64,000 bases of DNA from contig NZ_JANZKW010000004.1 in the NCBI RefSeq assembly GCF_027257935.1, positions 342,272 to 406,271 of the forward strand, given 5' to 3'. The notes under the pieces were generated by a model. That model saw nothing but the letters and a program-made list of their open reading frames with translations, searched no databases and was not told where the DNA came from. The DNA comes from Chitinimonas sp. BJYL2. Its GTDB lineage: Bacteria > Pseudomonadota > Gammaproteobacteria > Burkholderiales > Chitinimonadaceae. This document shows positions 27,448 through 36,052 of the stretch, in pieces; positions within the stretch are counted from its first letter, which is position 1, and each line of letters opens with the position of its first letter. The translations under genes and the position numbers were made by a program.

Positions 27448-29234
27448 CAGAACCCGGCCCCGAGCGAAAAGTGAAAGCGCAATTTGCGCTCATCCAGGCC
27501 ATAGCCCAGATCTAGCGCCACCGGTCCCACCGGGCTGGCCCAGCGCGCCCCGACGCCCACGCCTTTGACGGCCTTGAACTGCAACCAGTCATAGGCTGCA
27601 CCACCCACATCGGCAAACACGGCACCACGCCACTTGCCCACGATGCGGTGCTGATATTCCGCGCTACCCGTGGCCAACACCCGGCCGCCGAGCACGGCAC
27701 CACTGCCTTCGTCGCGCGGGCCGAGGGATTGGTAGGCATAGCCACGCACCGAACCCGATCCGCCAGCACGGAACAGCCAGTCGGTAGGGATGGAGGCCGT
27801 GCTGTCGGTGAGCACCTGCCCGGCCTCGCCACGCAACAACACCAGACCCGCTTCGCCCAGCGGCGTATACCAGGCGGCACGCCCCCACGCACGCACGAAG
27901 TTACTGTCCGACAGCAATGCTTTGGCTGCTCCGCCAAACTGCCAGCTCAGCAGCATGCCGCGGCGCGGGTCATTCGGTACATCCAGTGCATTGCGGGTCC
28001 AGGATTGCGATAGCACCAAGGCGGCGTTGCGTTCAGCCGGCAAGCCCTGGATGTATTCGTTGGACAAGGTGTATTGCAAGGCCTGAGTGACTTCAATCCG
28101 GCCCTTGAGCCGGCTGCGTTGCGTACCGAGGGTGCGCGTCGTGGTGATCAGGCCGGATACATCTTCACGGTTCAGTTTGAAACTGGCGCCGTAGCGATAG
28201 GCATCATCATCAGGCGGCAATTGCACCCCGGCGTTGAAGGTCTGCTCACGCTGCTGCAGCTTCACCCCCACATCGCCTATCCAGCCACGGCCGCGCAGAT
28301 TGTTGTCGCGCAGGGCCAGACTGGTGCGCGGGCCTTTGTCGGTGTCGTAGCCGATACCGGCTTCGGTCTTGTAGCGCGGGGCCTCGGTGAGTTCGACGCG
28401 TACCGGCACGTTATCGGGCTTGGCTGGATCAATCGGCACATCCAGGAACACATTGGAGAAGTACGGCGTGTTCTGCAGCGCGGTCTGGAAATCCAGCAGC
28501 TTCTGCTGGCTATAGGGCTCCCCCGGCGCAAAGGTCTGCAAGCGCTCGACGAGCACGCGCGGGTACTGCTTGAGGCCGTTGATCTCGGTCTGCCCCAAGG
28601 TGAAACGCGGACCGGAGTGATAGACCACCGAGAGTTCGGCGGCGTCTTTGTCAGGGTCGATGCGCGCCGTGCTGTCGGCAATGCTGGCCGCGGGGAAGCG
28701 GTCGATGACCATGGCCTGCAGGCCGCGCCGCTTGGCGGCATCCCAATCGGGCTGGGTAAAGTAGGCACCCATGGGCAGCGGCCACACTTCGAGCAGTTCG
28801 GCCCAGCGCGGCTGGAAATCAGGTTCGTCGCGGATCGGGCCTTCCACGCGCACATCCACATCATGGATCAGCGCCTGCTCGCCGGGGATGACCTTGAAGC
28901 GCACGCGCAGACCTTGGCCCTCGGTGACCATGCGCGATTCGATCTTGGGGCGGAAATAGCCCTGCGGCGCCAGCAGGGTCTGGATTTCAGCCGGCGTGGC
29001 TGCATAGAGGCGATCCAGCTGTTCGCGATCAAGATAATCACTGCCCTGCCAGCGCACGATGCCGAGGTTATCCTCCAGCAAGGTATCGAAATCGCCGGGC
29101 GCATCGATATCCACCCGGTAGTCGAGTCCGGCCGCAAGCAGCGGAGTGCTCAGCAGCGCGGCGATCAGCAAGGACAAGCGGGAAGTTTTGGGCAGCACGA
29201 TGGGCAGTGTAGCGAGCATGGCTGCGGCCGTCAT
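27447..29234 (-). CDS. tamA: TamA, outer-membrane Omp85-family partner of TamB
   Basis: 595 residues: signal peptide (about 5-35), three POTRA domains (about 37-255) and a 16-strand barrel of the BamA family with the conserved VRGY loop motif in GSGSVRGYAYQSLGPRD and a C-terminal Phe (LGAGF) for assembly. The ATG at 29232-29234 begins the signal peptide. Together with TamB it forms an outer-membrane assembly module. Same strand and overlapping tamB by four bases. Confidence 0.95.
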   Translation of the reverse strand: MTAAAMLATLPIVLPKTSRLSLLIAALLSTPLLAAGLDYRVDIDAPGDFDTLLEDNLGIVRWQGSDYLDREQLDRLYAATPAEIQTLLAPQGYFRPKIESRMVTEGQGLRVRFKVIPGEQALIHDVDVRVEGPIRDEPDFQPRWAELLEVWPLPMGAYFTQPDWDAAKRRGLQAMVIDRFPAASIADSTARIDPDKDAAELSVVYHSGPRFTLGQTEINGLKQYPRVLVERLQTFAPGEPYSQQKLLDFQTALQNTPYFSNVFLDVPIDPAKPDNVPVRVELTEAPRYKTEAGIGYDTDKGPRTSLALRDNNLRGRGWIGDVGVKLQQREQTFNAGVQLPPDDDAYRYGASFKLNREDVSGLITTTRTLGTQRSRLKGRIEVTQALQYTLSNEYIQGLPAERNAALVLSQSWTRNALDVPNDPRRGMLLSWQFGGAAKALLSDSNFVRAWGRAAWYTPLGEAGLVLLRGEAGQVLTDSTASIPTDWLFRAGGSGSVRGYAYQSLGPRDEGSGAVLGGRVLATGSAEYQHRIVGKWRGAVFADVGGAAYDWLQFKAVKGVGVGARWASPVGPVALDLGYGLDERKLRFHFSLGAGF

Positions 29235-29385
29235 TGCATGACGTTCGCTGCCAGCCCCGGGGCAAGTCAAAACAAGGATTTATGCGACATCCGGCGTTTC
29301 CAGCCCGGATATATTCGCCGTAAAATCGAGCTGTCGGCGCAACTGGCTGACACTCGGACCGACCCTGCACTCTGACCAGACCATC

Positions 29386-30042
29386 ATGAACATCGCCGGT
29401 TCCACCAACTCGCTCTACACCACCGCCCGGCTGCACACGCCGGGTTGTAGCTGCTCGCTGTGCAGCCCGGCACCGGTCGACACCGCCAGCAAGCTCGAAG
29501 AACCCGGCAAGCTCAGCACCGAAAGCACCCGCGTCAAACTGGGTAGTGAACTCTCGTCCGAGGAAGAACAGCAGATCGCCAAGCTGCGCGCCCGTGATCG
29601 CCAGGTGCGTCAGCACGAACAGGCACATATGGCTGCCGCCGCAGGTTTGGCCGTATCCGCCCCCAGCTATACCTATCAGCGCGGGCCGGATGGCGTCAGC
29701 TATGCCATCGGTGGCGAAGTCAGCATTGATGTTTCGCCGGGCCGCACGCCCGAAGAAACACTCGAAAAAGCCCAGCAGATCGAGCGCGCCGCGCTGGCAC
29801 CCAAAGATCCCTCGGGCCAGGATCAGGCTGTGGCCGCGCAAGCCCGGCAGATGGCGCAGGAAGCGCGCATCGAACTGAGCACGCAGGACAAGGAAGAGGC
29901 TGGCGCAGCCAACGCCGACCCAGCCTCGACGGCCTCGGCATCAGCGCAACAAGACGACACGCGCAGCAATCGCGCCAGCCGGGCCTATGCCGCGCAGCAA
30001 TCCCCCACCCTTCAGCCCTCGCTGATCAGCGCCTACGCCTAG
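29386..30042 (+). CDS. Putative zinc metalloprotease of the SprA/CJM1_0395 family
   Basis: 218 residues. The core (about 68-125) holds HEQAH at 77-81 (HExxH) and YAIGGEVSID, the pattern of the family annotated 'putative metalloprotease CJM1_0395'. A cysteine cluster CSCSLC (21-26) precedes it; the C-terminal third is Ala/Gln/Ser-rich and likely disordered. There is no signal peptide. A third metal ligand is not certain and activity is unproven in the family. It stands alone, divergent from tamA. Confidence 0.85.
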   Translation: MNIAGSTNSLYTTARLHTPGCSCSLCSPAPVDTASKLEEPGKLSTESTRVKLGSELSSEEEQQIAKLRARDRQVRQHEQAHMAAAAGLAVSAPSYTYQRGPDGVSYAIGGEVSIDVSPGRTPEETLEKAQQIERAALAPKDPSGQDQAVAAQARQMAQEARIELSTQDKEEAGAANADPASTASASAQQDDTRSNRASRAYAAQQSPTLQPSLISAYA

Positions 30043-30055
30043 CTTCACGGCGCGG

Positions 30056-30090
30056 GGTGCAATGCGCTGTGCTTACTGCGCCCTATTCGA
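30056..30090. repeat. Single copy of the palindromic intergenic repeat
   Basis: GGGTGCAATGCGCTGTGCTT followed by ACTGCGCCCTAT matches the right-hand half of the 19495-19579 element with a few substitutions. It lies just after the metalloprotease stop. Confidence 0.65.
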
Positions 30091-30216
30091 ATCGCACCTG
30101 CCCGAACGTCTCTACCCTGTTCGTCGTTGTCGCACTCGGTTAGGCTTGTGCCTACCCGAACAACCCCTGTGCACCTCGCCACCCGCGATCCCCGCACCGA
30201 TCCGCAAGCGCCCACC

Positions 30217-31431
30217 ATGACCGCCGCCCTCCAGACCGCCCTCGCCGCTCTTGGCACCGCCCCGCTCACCGAAGCCAGCCTGCGCGAGCACATTCATCGG
30301 CTGTTCCAGCGCGTGCTCAACCAGGGCCCCAAGGAGACCTACCTCGCCAATCACTCACTGGGCCGCCCGCTTGATGCGATGGCGAGTGACCTGGCCGAAG
30401 GCGCCGCCGCTTGGTACAGCCGTCTCGACGACGCCTGGATGCCCTGGTGGAACGAGATGACGCACTGGCGGACCAATACCGCGCAACTGCTGGGCGCGGC
30501 CCGCCCCGACTGCATCGTGCCCAAGACCAGCGCCGGCCAAGGCCTGCGCGCCGTGCTCAATCACTACGACAACACCCCGCGCGTGCTGAGCACTACGGGA
30601 GAGTTCGACTCCATCGACCATATCCTCAAGCAGTACCAGGCGCGTAACCGCGCCGAGGTGCAATGGGTCGGCGCGCGCGACGATGGCCGCTATGCGGTGG
30701 ATGACCTGATCGCCAGACTCGATGGCATCGACCTGGTCGTGGTGTCGCACGTGTTCTTTGCCACCGGCCAGGTGCTGGCCGACGTGGAGAAGCTGATCGA
30801 TGCCGCGCACACCGCCGGTGCCCGGGTGATGCTGGATCTGTATCACAGCTATGGCGTAATCCCCGTCGATATCGCCGCACTGGGCGCCGATTACGCGATT
30901 GCGGGCAGCTACAAATACCTGCGCGGCGGGCCCGGTGTGTGCTGGCTGTACGTGGCACCGCAGCATCTGGCCGATGGCGCACACACGCTCGATACCGGCT
31001 GGTTCGCCAAGCGCGAGCCGTTTGCCTATGCGCGCCCCGTGCCGCCCGAGTTCGCCGAGGGTGGCGATGCCTGGATGGAGTCCACCTTCAATCCGCTGGG
31101 GTTCTATCAGGCGCGCTCGGGTCTGGCGCTGGTGAGTGGTTTGGGCGTGGCTCGGTTGCGCGCCTATTCGCTGGCCCAGAAGCGCGCGTTATCCGCAGCA
31201 CTGGCTGCGCGTGGTATCGACCACTTCGGTGCTGATGCAGCTTACGGCGCCTATGTGACGATCCCGCATGCCGACCCGATGGCACTGGCCAAGCGCCTGC
31301 ACGCGGCCGGTATCAACGGCGATGCGCGCTCTGCCGGGCTGAGGCTGTGTCCGGATATCCTCACGACGAGCTCGGATATCGAGCACGCCGCGACCGTTCT
31401 GCATCGGGTATTGGCTCAGCCCACGGCGTAG
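30217..31431 (+). CDS. Kynureninase-like class V PLP-dependent aminotransferase-fold enzyme
   Basis: 404 residues of fold-type I. The Schiff-base lysine is probably Lys233 in AIAGSYKYLRGGPGVCWLYV, with the Asp of MLDLYHSYGVIPVDI earlier. The overall order (NHSLGRPLDAM opening, ADYAIAGSYKYL) matches kynureninases and related cysteine-desulfurase-like enzymes. No other kynurenine-pathway gene is near, so substrate is open. ATG 30217 chosen because conservation begins there; the frame is open upstream through the divergent sequence. Confidence 0.8.
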   Translation: MTAALQTALAALGTAPLTEASLREHIHRLFQRVLNQGPKETYLANHSLGRPLDAMASDLAEGAAAWYSRLDDAWMPWWNEMTHWRTNTAQLLGAARPDCIVPKTSAGQGLRAVLNHYDNTPRVLSTTGEFDSIDHILKQYQARNRAEVQWVGARDDGRYAVDDLIARLDGIDLVVVSHVFFATGQVLADVEKLIDAAHTAGARVMLDLYHSYGVIPVDIAALGADYAIAGSYKYLRGGPGVCWLYVAPQHLADGAHTLDTGWFAKREPFAYARPVPPEFAEGGDAWMESTFNPLGFYQARSGLALVSGLGVARLRAYSLAQKRALSAALAARGIDHFGADAAYGAYVTIPHADPMALAKRLHAAGINGDARSAGLRLCPDILTTSSDIEHAATVLHRVLAQPTA

Positions 31432-31463
31432 GGTGCAATAAGGCCTCCGGCCGCGTTGCCCCT
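31428..31463. repeat. Single copy of the palindromic intergenic repeat, overlapping a stop codon
   Basis: GTAGGGTGCAATAAGGCCTC with CGGCCGCGTTGCCCC resembles the 19495 element. Its first bases form the TAG stop of the PLP enzyme gene, so the repeat has become part of the gene end. Confidence 0.65.
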
Positions 31464-31471
31464 TTAAGGCC

Positions 31472-32611
31472 TCAGTTCGCCTGCGGACTCACCCGCAACA
31501 CGCTGCCCTTCGCCTCATCGGTCAAGAGATAGATCAATCCGTCTGGCCCCACCCGTACATCGCGAATGCGCTGCTTGATCTCGGTCAGCAAGCGCTCCTC
31601 ACTCACGATGCGCGTGCCGTCGAGCTCCAGTCGCGCCAGCATCTGGCCGCGCAGGCCGCCCACCAGCAGGTTGCCGCGCCACTTCGCGAATGGCTGGCCG
31701 CCATAAAACGCCATGCCCGATGTGGCAATGCTGGGTACCCAGTAATGCAGCGGCTGTTCCATGCCGGACTTGGTGGTGCCCTCGCCGATCTTGGCGCCGC
31801 TGTAGTCCACGCCCCAGGTAATCACCGGCCAGCCGTAGTTACGCCCGGCTTGAGTCAGATTGACCTCATCGCCACCCTTGGCGCCATGCTCGTTCGTCCA
31901 CAGCTGGCCGGTTTGCGGATGGATGGCCGCGCCTTGCAGGTTGCGGTGGCCGTAGCTCCAGATCTCGGGCAATGCGCCCTCGCGCTTCACGAAAGGGTTG
32001 TCGCTGGGCACGCTGCCATCGCTATTGACGCGGATGACCTTGCCCAGATGGTTATCGAGTGTCTGCGCCCGCTTCTTCTGGCTGTAACGATCCCCCGTTG
32101 TGATGAACAGCTTGCCATCGGGTGCAAACGCCAGCCGCGAACCGAAGTGCAGTGCCGAATCAATCGCAGGTTGTTGGCGGAAGATGACCTTGACCTCACT
32201 GAGGCCGTTGTCGCCCAGCTTGGCGCGCAGCACGCTGGTGCTGTTGGTCCTGCCGCCACGAGGTTCGGCAAAGCTCAGGTAGACGGTGCGGTTCTGCGCA
32301 AAAGCCGGGTCCACGGCCACATCCAGCAAGCCGCCTTGTCCGGTGACGGCAATGGCCGGCAGTCCAGCAAGTGGCGTGGAAACCTTGCCATCCTTGTCGA
32401 TCAGGCGCAGGCGGCCTTCGCGCTCGGTGACCAACATCCGGCCGTCCGGCAGGAAGGCGGCACCCCAAGGGTTGGCGAGACCCTCCGCAAAGCGTTCCAC
32501 ACGCAGCGCGTAGTGCTCGCTCTTCAGCGTAGCGAGCGTTTCGCCAGCCATTGCCGGCAAGGCGGCGCCCAGCAGGCACAGGCTCAGCAGGTGATGGGTC
32601 CAGGGTTGCAT
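31472..32611 (-). CDS. PQQ-dependent soluble aldose sugar dehydrogenase-like protein (YliI type)
   Basis: 379 residues with a signal peptide (about 1-22) and a six-bladed propeller of the glucose/sorbosone dehydrogenase family: GLANPWGAAFLPDGRMLVTEREGRL, GQGGLLDVAVDP, SRLAFAPDGKLFITTGDR, GYRNPQG-type YGHRNLQGAAIHP, GGDEVNLTQAGRNYGWPVITWGVDY. These enzymes oxidise sugars in the periplasm with PQQ; no pqq genes are in the window. The gene is 32 bp from corA, same strand, likely separate in function. Confidence 0.9.
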   Translation of the reverse strand: MQPWTHHLLSLCLLGAALPAMAGETLATLKSEHYALRVERFAEGLANPWGAAFLPDGRMLVTEREGRLRLIDKDGKVSTPLAGLPAIAVTGQGGLLDVAVDPAFAQNRTVYLSFAEPRGGRTNSTSVLRAKLGDNGLSEVKVIFRQQPAIDSALHFGSRLAFAPDGKLFITTGDRYSQKKRAQTLDNHLGKVIRVNSDGSVPSDNPFVKREGALPEIWSYGHRNLQGAAIHPQTGQLWTNEHGAKGGDEVNLTQAGRNYGWPVITWGVDYSGAKIGEGTTKSGMEQPLHYWVPSIATSGMAFYGGQPFAKWRGNLLVGGLRGQMLARLELDGTRIVSEERLLTEIKQRIRDVRVGPDGLIYLLTDEAKGSVLRVSPQAN

Positions 32612-32643
32612 GATCAGCTTTCGAGGAGGAGACGAGCGGGCAA

Positions 32644-33612
32644 TCAGATCCAGCCCGCGCGGCGGAAACGCAGGTAGAGGGCAAGGTCGATGACGACCAT
32701 CACGGCTAGCGTGATCGGATATGCGAGCGGTTGCTTGAGTTCCGGCATGTGCTCGAAATTCATGCCGTATACCCCGGCGATCATGGTCGGCACCGCAAAC
32801 AGGGCGGCGTAGGCGGCGAGTTTCTTGCTCACGGCCGAGTCATCAAGCGAGATCATGGCTAGGTTCACCGAGATGGCGGTGGTCAGCATTTCGCGCAGTG
32901 ACTCAGCAGAGCGGACGATGCGTTCTAGGTGGTCGTACACATCGCGGAAGTATTCCTGCATGCCCATGCACACGCCGGGCACGCGGCCGCCATCGAGATG
33001 CGATACGGCCTCCAGCAGCGGCGAGGCAGCATGGTTGAGCTTGACCAGCTTGCGCTTGAGCTCGTACAGCTCTTCTACATTGAGCCGGCCCTGGCCTTGG
33101 CGCGAGAACAGCCTGTCCTCAATCGCATCCAGCTCGGTTTCAAACTGGCTGATCACGCCGAAATAGCGATCCACAATCGCATCCAGCAAGGCATAGAGCA
33201 CAAAGCCCGAGCCATGCTGGAGCAGTTCCGGCTCACGCTCGCAACGCTCGCGCACGTTCAGGAAGCCCATGCTGGAGCGGTTGCGGATCGACAGGATGTA
33301 GTTCTTGCCGACAAAGATCGCCACCTCACCCACTTCCAGCTCGGCCTCTTCCACATGCAGCGCATGCACCACGCAAAACAGCATGTCGCCGTATTCCTCG
33401 ATCTTGGGGCGCTGGTGGCCGTGGCGCGCATCTTCCACCGCGAGCGGATGCAGATCGAATTCTTCGGCCATGGTGGTGATTTCATCGGGACTCGCGTCCT
33501 TGAGCGCCACCCAGACAAAACAATCGGGCTGGGTGAGGAAATCACTGATGTCCTCGACGGGGATATCGGCAATCTTTTTGCCGGCGCGGTAGGCAGCGCA
33601 GTTGATCAGCAT
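32644..33612 (-). CDS. corA: CorA family magnesium/cobalt channel
   Basis: 322 residues. A cytoplasmic alpha/beta funnel precedes a long stalk helix and two TM helices at the end, with the signature GMN in GVYGMNFEHMPEL between them. The C-terminus is basic (RFRRAGWI). It is a pentameric inner-membrane Mg2+ channel. A 322-bp hairpin-rich region lies upstream, shared with the divergent mgsA. Confidence 0.95.
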   Translation of the reverse strand: MLINCAAYRAGKKIADIPVEDISDFLTQPDCFVWVALKDASPDEITTMAEEFDLHPLAVEDARHGHQRPKIEEYGDMLFCVVHALHVEEAELEVGEVAIFVGKNYILSIRNRSSMGFLNVRERCEREPELLQHGSGFVLYALLDAIVDRYFGVISQFETELDAIEDRLFSRQGQGRLNVEELYELKRKLVKLNHAASPLLEAVSHLDGGRVPGVCMGMQEYFRDVYDHLERIVRSAESLREMLTTAISVNLAMISLDDSAVSKKLAAYAALFAVPTMIAGVYGMNFEHMPELKQPLAYPITLAVMVVIDLALYLRFRRAGWI

Positions 33613-33934
33613 GGCCAGTCCATTAAAGAAGAAGTGCTTATTCGTTTAACTCTCGAGCGTCAGCGAGGCCCTCGCGGCGGCGATGCCCAGAGTTCTTGGC
33701 GCTTAGCGCCTGGAACCTGGTCCATGCACCGCTGGCGAGGGGGGGTGGAATCAAATAGCGATAACACATGGATTCCCCCCGGCTCTCAAAGCACCCGGCT
33801 TTGCCGGGTGGGGCGCTGCGTTTCCGGATTACCAACCCGTCCGCATAATCTTCGTAGCGAGAATTTGCCTGCCTTCAGCGCAGGCTATCGGTAATATCGT
33901 TTCAGAACGCCATCTTAGCCCAGCCGGAGTCTTC
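33613..33934. other. Hairpin-rich intergenic region between divergent corA and mgsA
   Basis: No convincing gene. At least four short inverted repeats: CGAGG/CCTCG (33664-33674), GGCGC-TTA-GCGCC (33698-33710), GGAATC/GATTCC (33747-33752 with 33771-33776, flanked by G- and C-runs), and CACCCGGC-TTT-GCCGGGTG (33792-33810). None is followed by a T-tract. It should hold both promoters; a structured leader for corA is possible but no known magnesium riboswitch was recognised. Confidence 0.5.
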
Positions 33935-34396
33935 ATGAGCCTGATCTCCCTCCCCATGCAAGCTACCAAGCGCATCGCCTTGGTTGCCCACGACAATATG
34001 AAAGCCAACCTGCTGGAATGGGCGCGCTACAACCGGGGCTCGCTGAGCCGTCACCATCTGTTTGCCACCGGCACCACGGGTAGCCTGATCGAGCGCGAGT
34101 TGAGCCTGCCGGTCAAACGCTACGAGAGCGGACCGCTGGGCGGTGACCAGCAGATCGGCGCGGCCATCGTCTCGCGTGAAGTCGATTTCCTGATCTTCTT
34201 CTGGGACCCGCTCGAACCCCAACCGCACGACCCCGACGTGAAAGCCCTGCTGCGTATGGCAGTGGTATGGAATATCCCCATGGCCTGCAACCGCGCCTCG
34301 GCCGATTTCCTGATCTCGTCCAGCCTGCTGGATACGCCGTATGATCGACTGGTGCCTGATTACCGCGGCCACCAGCAGCGTCCTGTCAAAGTCTGA
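33935..34396 (+). CDS. mgsA: Methylglyoxal synthase
   Basis: 153 residues. It converts dihydroxyacetone phosphate to methylglyoxal and phosphate, a bypass when phosphate is low. Motifs: IALVAHDNMKANLLEWA (His19-type residue), TGTTGSLIE, SGPLGGDQQIGA (catalytic Asp) and FFWDPLEPQPHDPDVKALLRMAVVWNIPMACN. CGGAG lies 7 nt before the ATG. Confidence 0.96.
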   Translation: MSLISLPMQATKRIALVAHDNMKANLLEWARYNRGSLSRHHLFATGTTGSLIERELSLPVKRYESGPLGGDQQIGAAIVSREVDFLIFFWDPLEPQPHDPDVKALLRMAVVWNIPMACNRASADFLISSSLLDTPYDRLVPDYRGHQQRPVKV

Positions 34397-34413
34397 ATCC
34401 GGAGCCTCACACC

Positions 34414-35085
34414 ATGCGTACCCTGCTGATCACCCTGCTGGCCCTTTGCCTGCCCGCCCAAGCTGGCGGACTGGATGCGCTGAGCGACAAGGATGCCGCC
34501 TCCGGCCTCAAGGAGGCACTGGTACAAGCCGCCGGCGTGGCCGTGGGTCAGCTCGATCAGAACGATGGTTTTCTGGGTAATGAACAGGTGCGCATTCCCC
34601 TGCCCGAGCGCCTGCAAAAAGCAGAGAAGATGCTGCGCAAACTGGGCATGAGCAAACAGGCCGACGAGCTGATCACCAGCATGAACCGCGCTGCCGAAGG
34701 TGCAGTCAAGGAAGCCAAGCCCATCCTCGTCGATGCGGTCAAGAAGATGAGCTGGCAGGATGCCAAGGGCATCCTCACCGGCGGTGACAACGCCGCCACC
34801 GACTACTTCCGTCGCACCACCAGCGAGGCCATCGCCGCCCGCTTCAAGCCGGTAGTGCAAAAGGCCACCGCCAAGGTTAAAGTCGCCCAGCATTACGATG
34901 CCTACGCGGGCAAGGCAGCCAGCCTGGGTCTGATCCGCGCCGAAGACGCCAATCTGGATGACTACGTCACGCGCAAGGCCATGGACGGCCTGTTCCTGAT
35001 GATCGCCAAGGAGGAGCAGCAAATCCGCGCCGACCCGATGGGTCAGGCCAGCAAGCTGCTCAAGAAGGTATTCGGTTCACTCTGA
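34414..35085 (+). CDS. DUF4197 domain protein, exported
   Basis: 223 residues with a short signal peptide (about 1-17, LCLPAQA) and a helical DUF4197 body: LSDKDAASGLKEALVQAAGVAVGQLDQNDGFLGN, RIPLPERLQKAEKMLRKLG, WQDAKGILTGGDNAATDYFRR. The family is widespread in proteobacterial periplasms and has no known function. It follows mgsA by 17 bp with GGAG before the ATG, so probably cotranscribed. Confidence 0.88.
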   Translation: MRTLLITLLALCLPAQAGGLDALSDKDAASGLKEALVQAAGVAVGQLDQNDGFLGNEQVRIPLPERLQKAEKMLRKLGMSKQADELITSMNRAAEGAVKEAKPILVDAVKKMSWQDAKGILTGGDNAATDYFRRTTSEAIAARFKPVVQKATAKVKVAQHYDAYAGKAASLGLIRAEDANLDDYVTRKAMDGLFLMIAKEEQQIRADPMGQASKLLKKVFGSL

Positions 35086-35101
35086 ATTCGCGGAGCACAT
35101 C

Positions 35102-35599
35102 ATGTCCAGCACCCTCATCTCGCTGTTCGGCTTCAAGACCTGGGCGCAGACCGAGCTGTTTGAGGCCGTCGCGACACTCTCGGCCGAGCAGTACGCCGAG
35201 GCCCGCCATACGGCGATCCGCATCCTCAACCATATTCATGTGGTGGACCGCATCTTCGTCGGCAATCTGCAAGGGGTCGCACACGGCTATACCGCGACCA
35301 ACACCCCCGAAACGCCCGAGTTGGCCGCTTTGCAGCGTGCGGCCAACGAGACCGATCGCTGGTATCAGGACTACGTGGCCCGACTCAGCCCCACCGATCT
35401 GGCCCAGCCAATGCGCTTCACCTTTACCGACGGCGACGCTGGCACGATGACGCATGAGGAAATGCTGCTCCATGTGATCACCCATGGCGGCTACCATCGC
35501 GGCGCGGTGGGCCGCATCCTTGCACAGTGCGGCGTTGCGCCGCCGCGCGAGCTGTATACCAAGTTCCTGCATCAGTCCGAGCCGCAGCGTCGCGGCTGA
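35102..35599 (+). CDS. DinB family metal-binding protein
   Basis: 165 residues of the DinB/YfiT four-helix bundle. Probable metal ligands are the His in NHIHVVDRIFVGNLQ and the HVITHGGYHRGAVGRIL pair late in the sequence. DinB proteins include thiol transferases and enzymes of unknown substrate. 16 bp after the DUF4197 gene, same strand. Confidence 0.88.
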   Translation: MSSTLISLFGFKTWAQTELFEAVATLSAEQYAEARHTAIRILNHIHVVDRIFVGNLQGVAHGYTATNTPETPELAALQRAANETDRWYQDYVARLSPTDLAQPMRFTFTDGDAGTMTHEEMLLHVITHGGYHRGAVGRILAQCGVAPPRELYTKFLHQSEPQRRG

Positions 35600-35637
35600 C
35601 GCACCAAGCACGCCTCTCCAGCACGCAAGGATCACCC

Positions 35638-36036
35638 ATGCCCATCGCCCAAGGCCGCTTCCAGGTCACCATGACACCGCAAGCCGAGACCGGTTCCACC
35701 GATGGCGTCAGCAATCTGGGGCGGATGGCGTTGGACAAGGTGTTCGAGGGCGATCTGGCCGGTACGGGCAAGGGCGAGATGCTGACGGCGATGACGCAGA
35801 CGCCAGGCTCAGCCGGCTATGTGGCGATCGAACGCTTCAGCGGCAGCCTGCATGGACGCCAGGGTGGTTTTGTATTCCAGCACAGCGGCACGATGACTCG
35901 CGGCGAGAAGCAGTTGTCGATTACGGTGGTGGCCGATTCAGGCGTGGGTGAGCTGGCCGGCATCCGTGGTGAGTTCAGCATCCGGATCATCGACGGCCAG
36001 CATCTGTACACGTTCGACTACGACTTACCCGGCTAA
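35638..36036 (+). CDS. DUF3224 domain protein
   Basis: 132 residues of an allene-oxide-cyclase-like beta-barrel: GRMALDKVFEGDLAGTGKGEMLTA, AGYVAIERFSGSLHGRQGGFVFQHSGTM, SGVGELAGIRGEFSIRI. Function of the family is unknown. ATG at 35638 chosen where conservation starts (ACGCAAGG about 10 nt before it). Convergent with the next gene, 16 bp apart. Confidence 0.88.
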   Translation: MPIAQGRFQVTMTPQAETGSTDGVSNLGRMALDKVFEGDLAGTGKGEMLTAMTQTPGSAGYVAIERFSGSLHGRQGGFVFQHSGTMTRGEKQLSITVVADSGVGELAGIRGEFSIRIIDGQHLYTFDYDLPG

Positions 36037-36052
36037 CGGCTGAATCATTGCA

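Noticed and set aside
33613..33934. Possible M-box magnesium riboswitch for corA
   Set aside because: Hairpins are present but I cannot match the conserved M-box loops.
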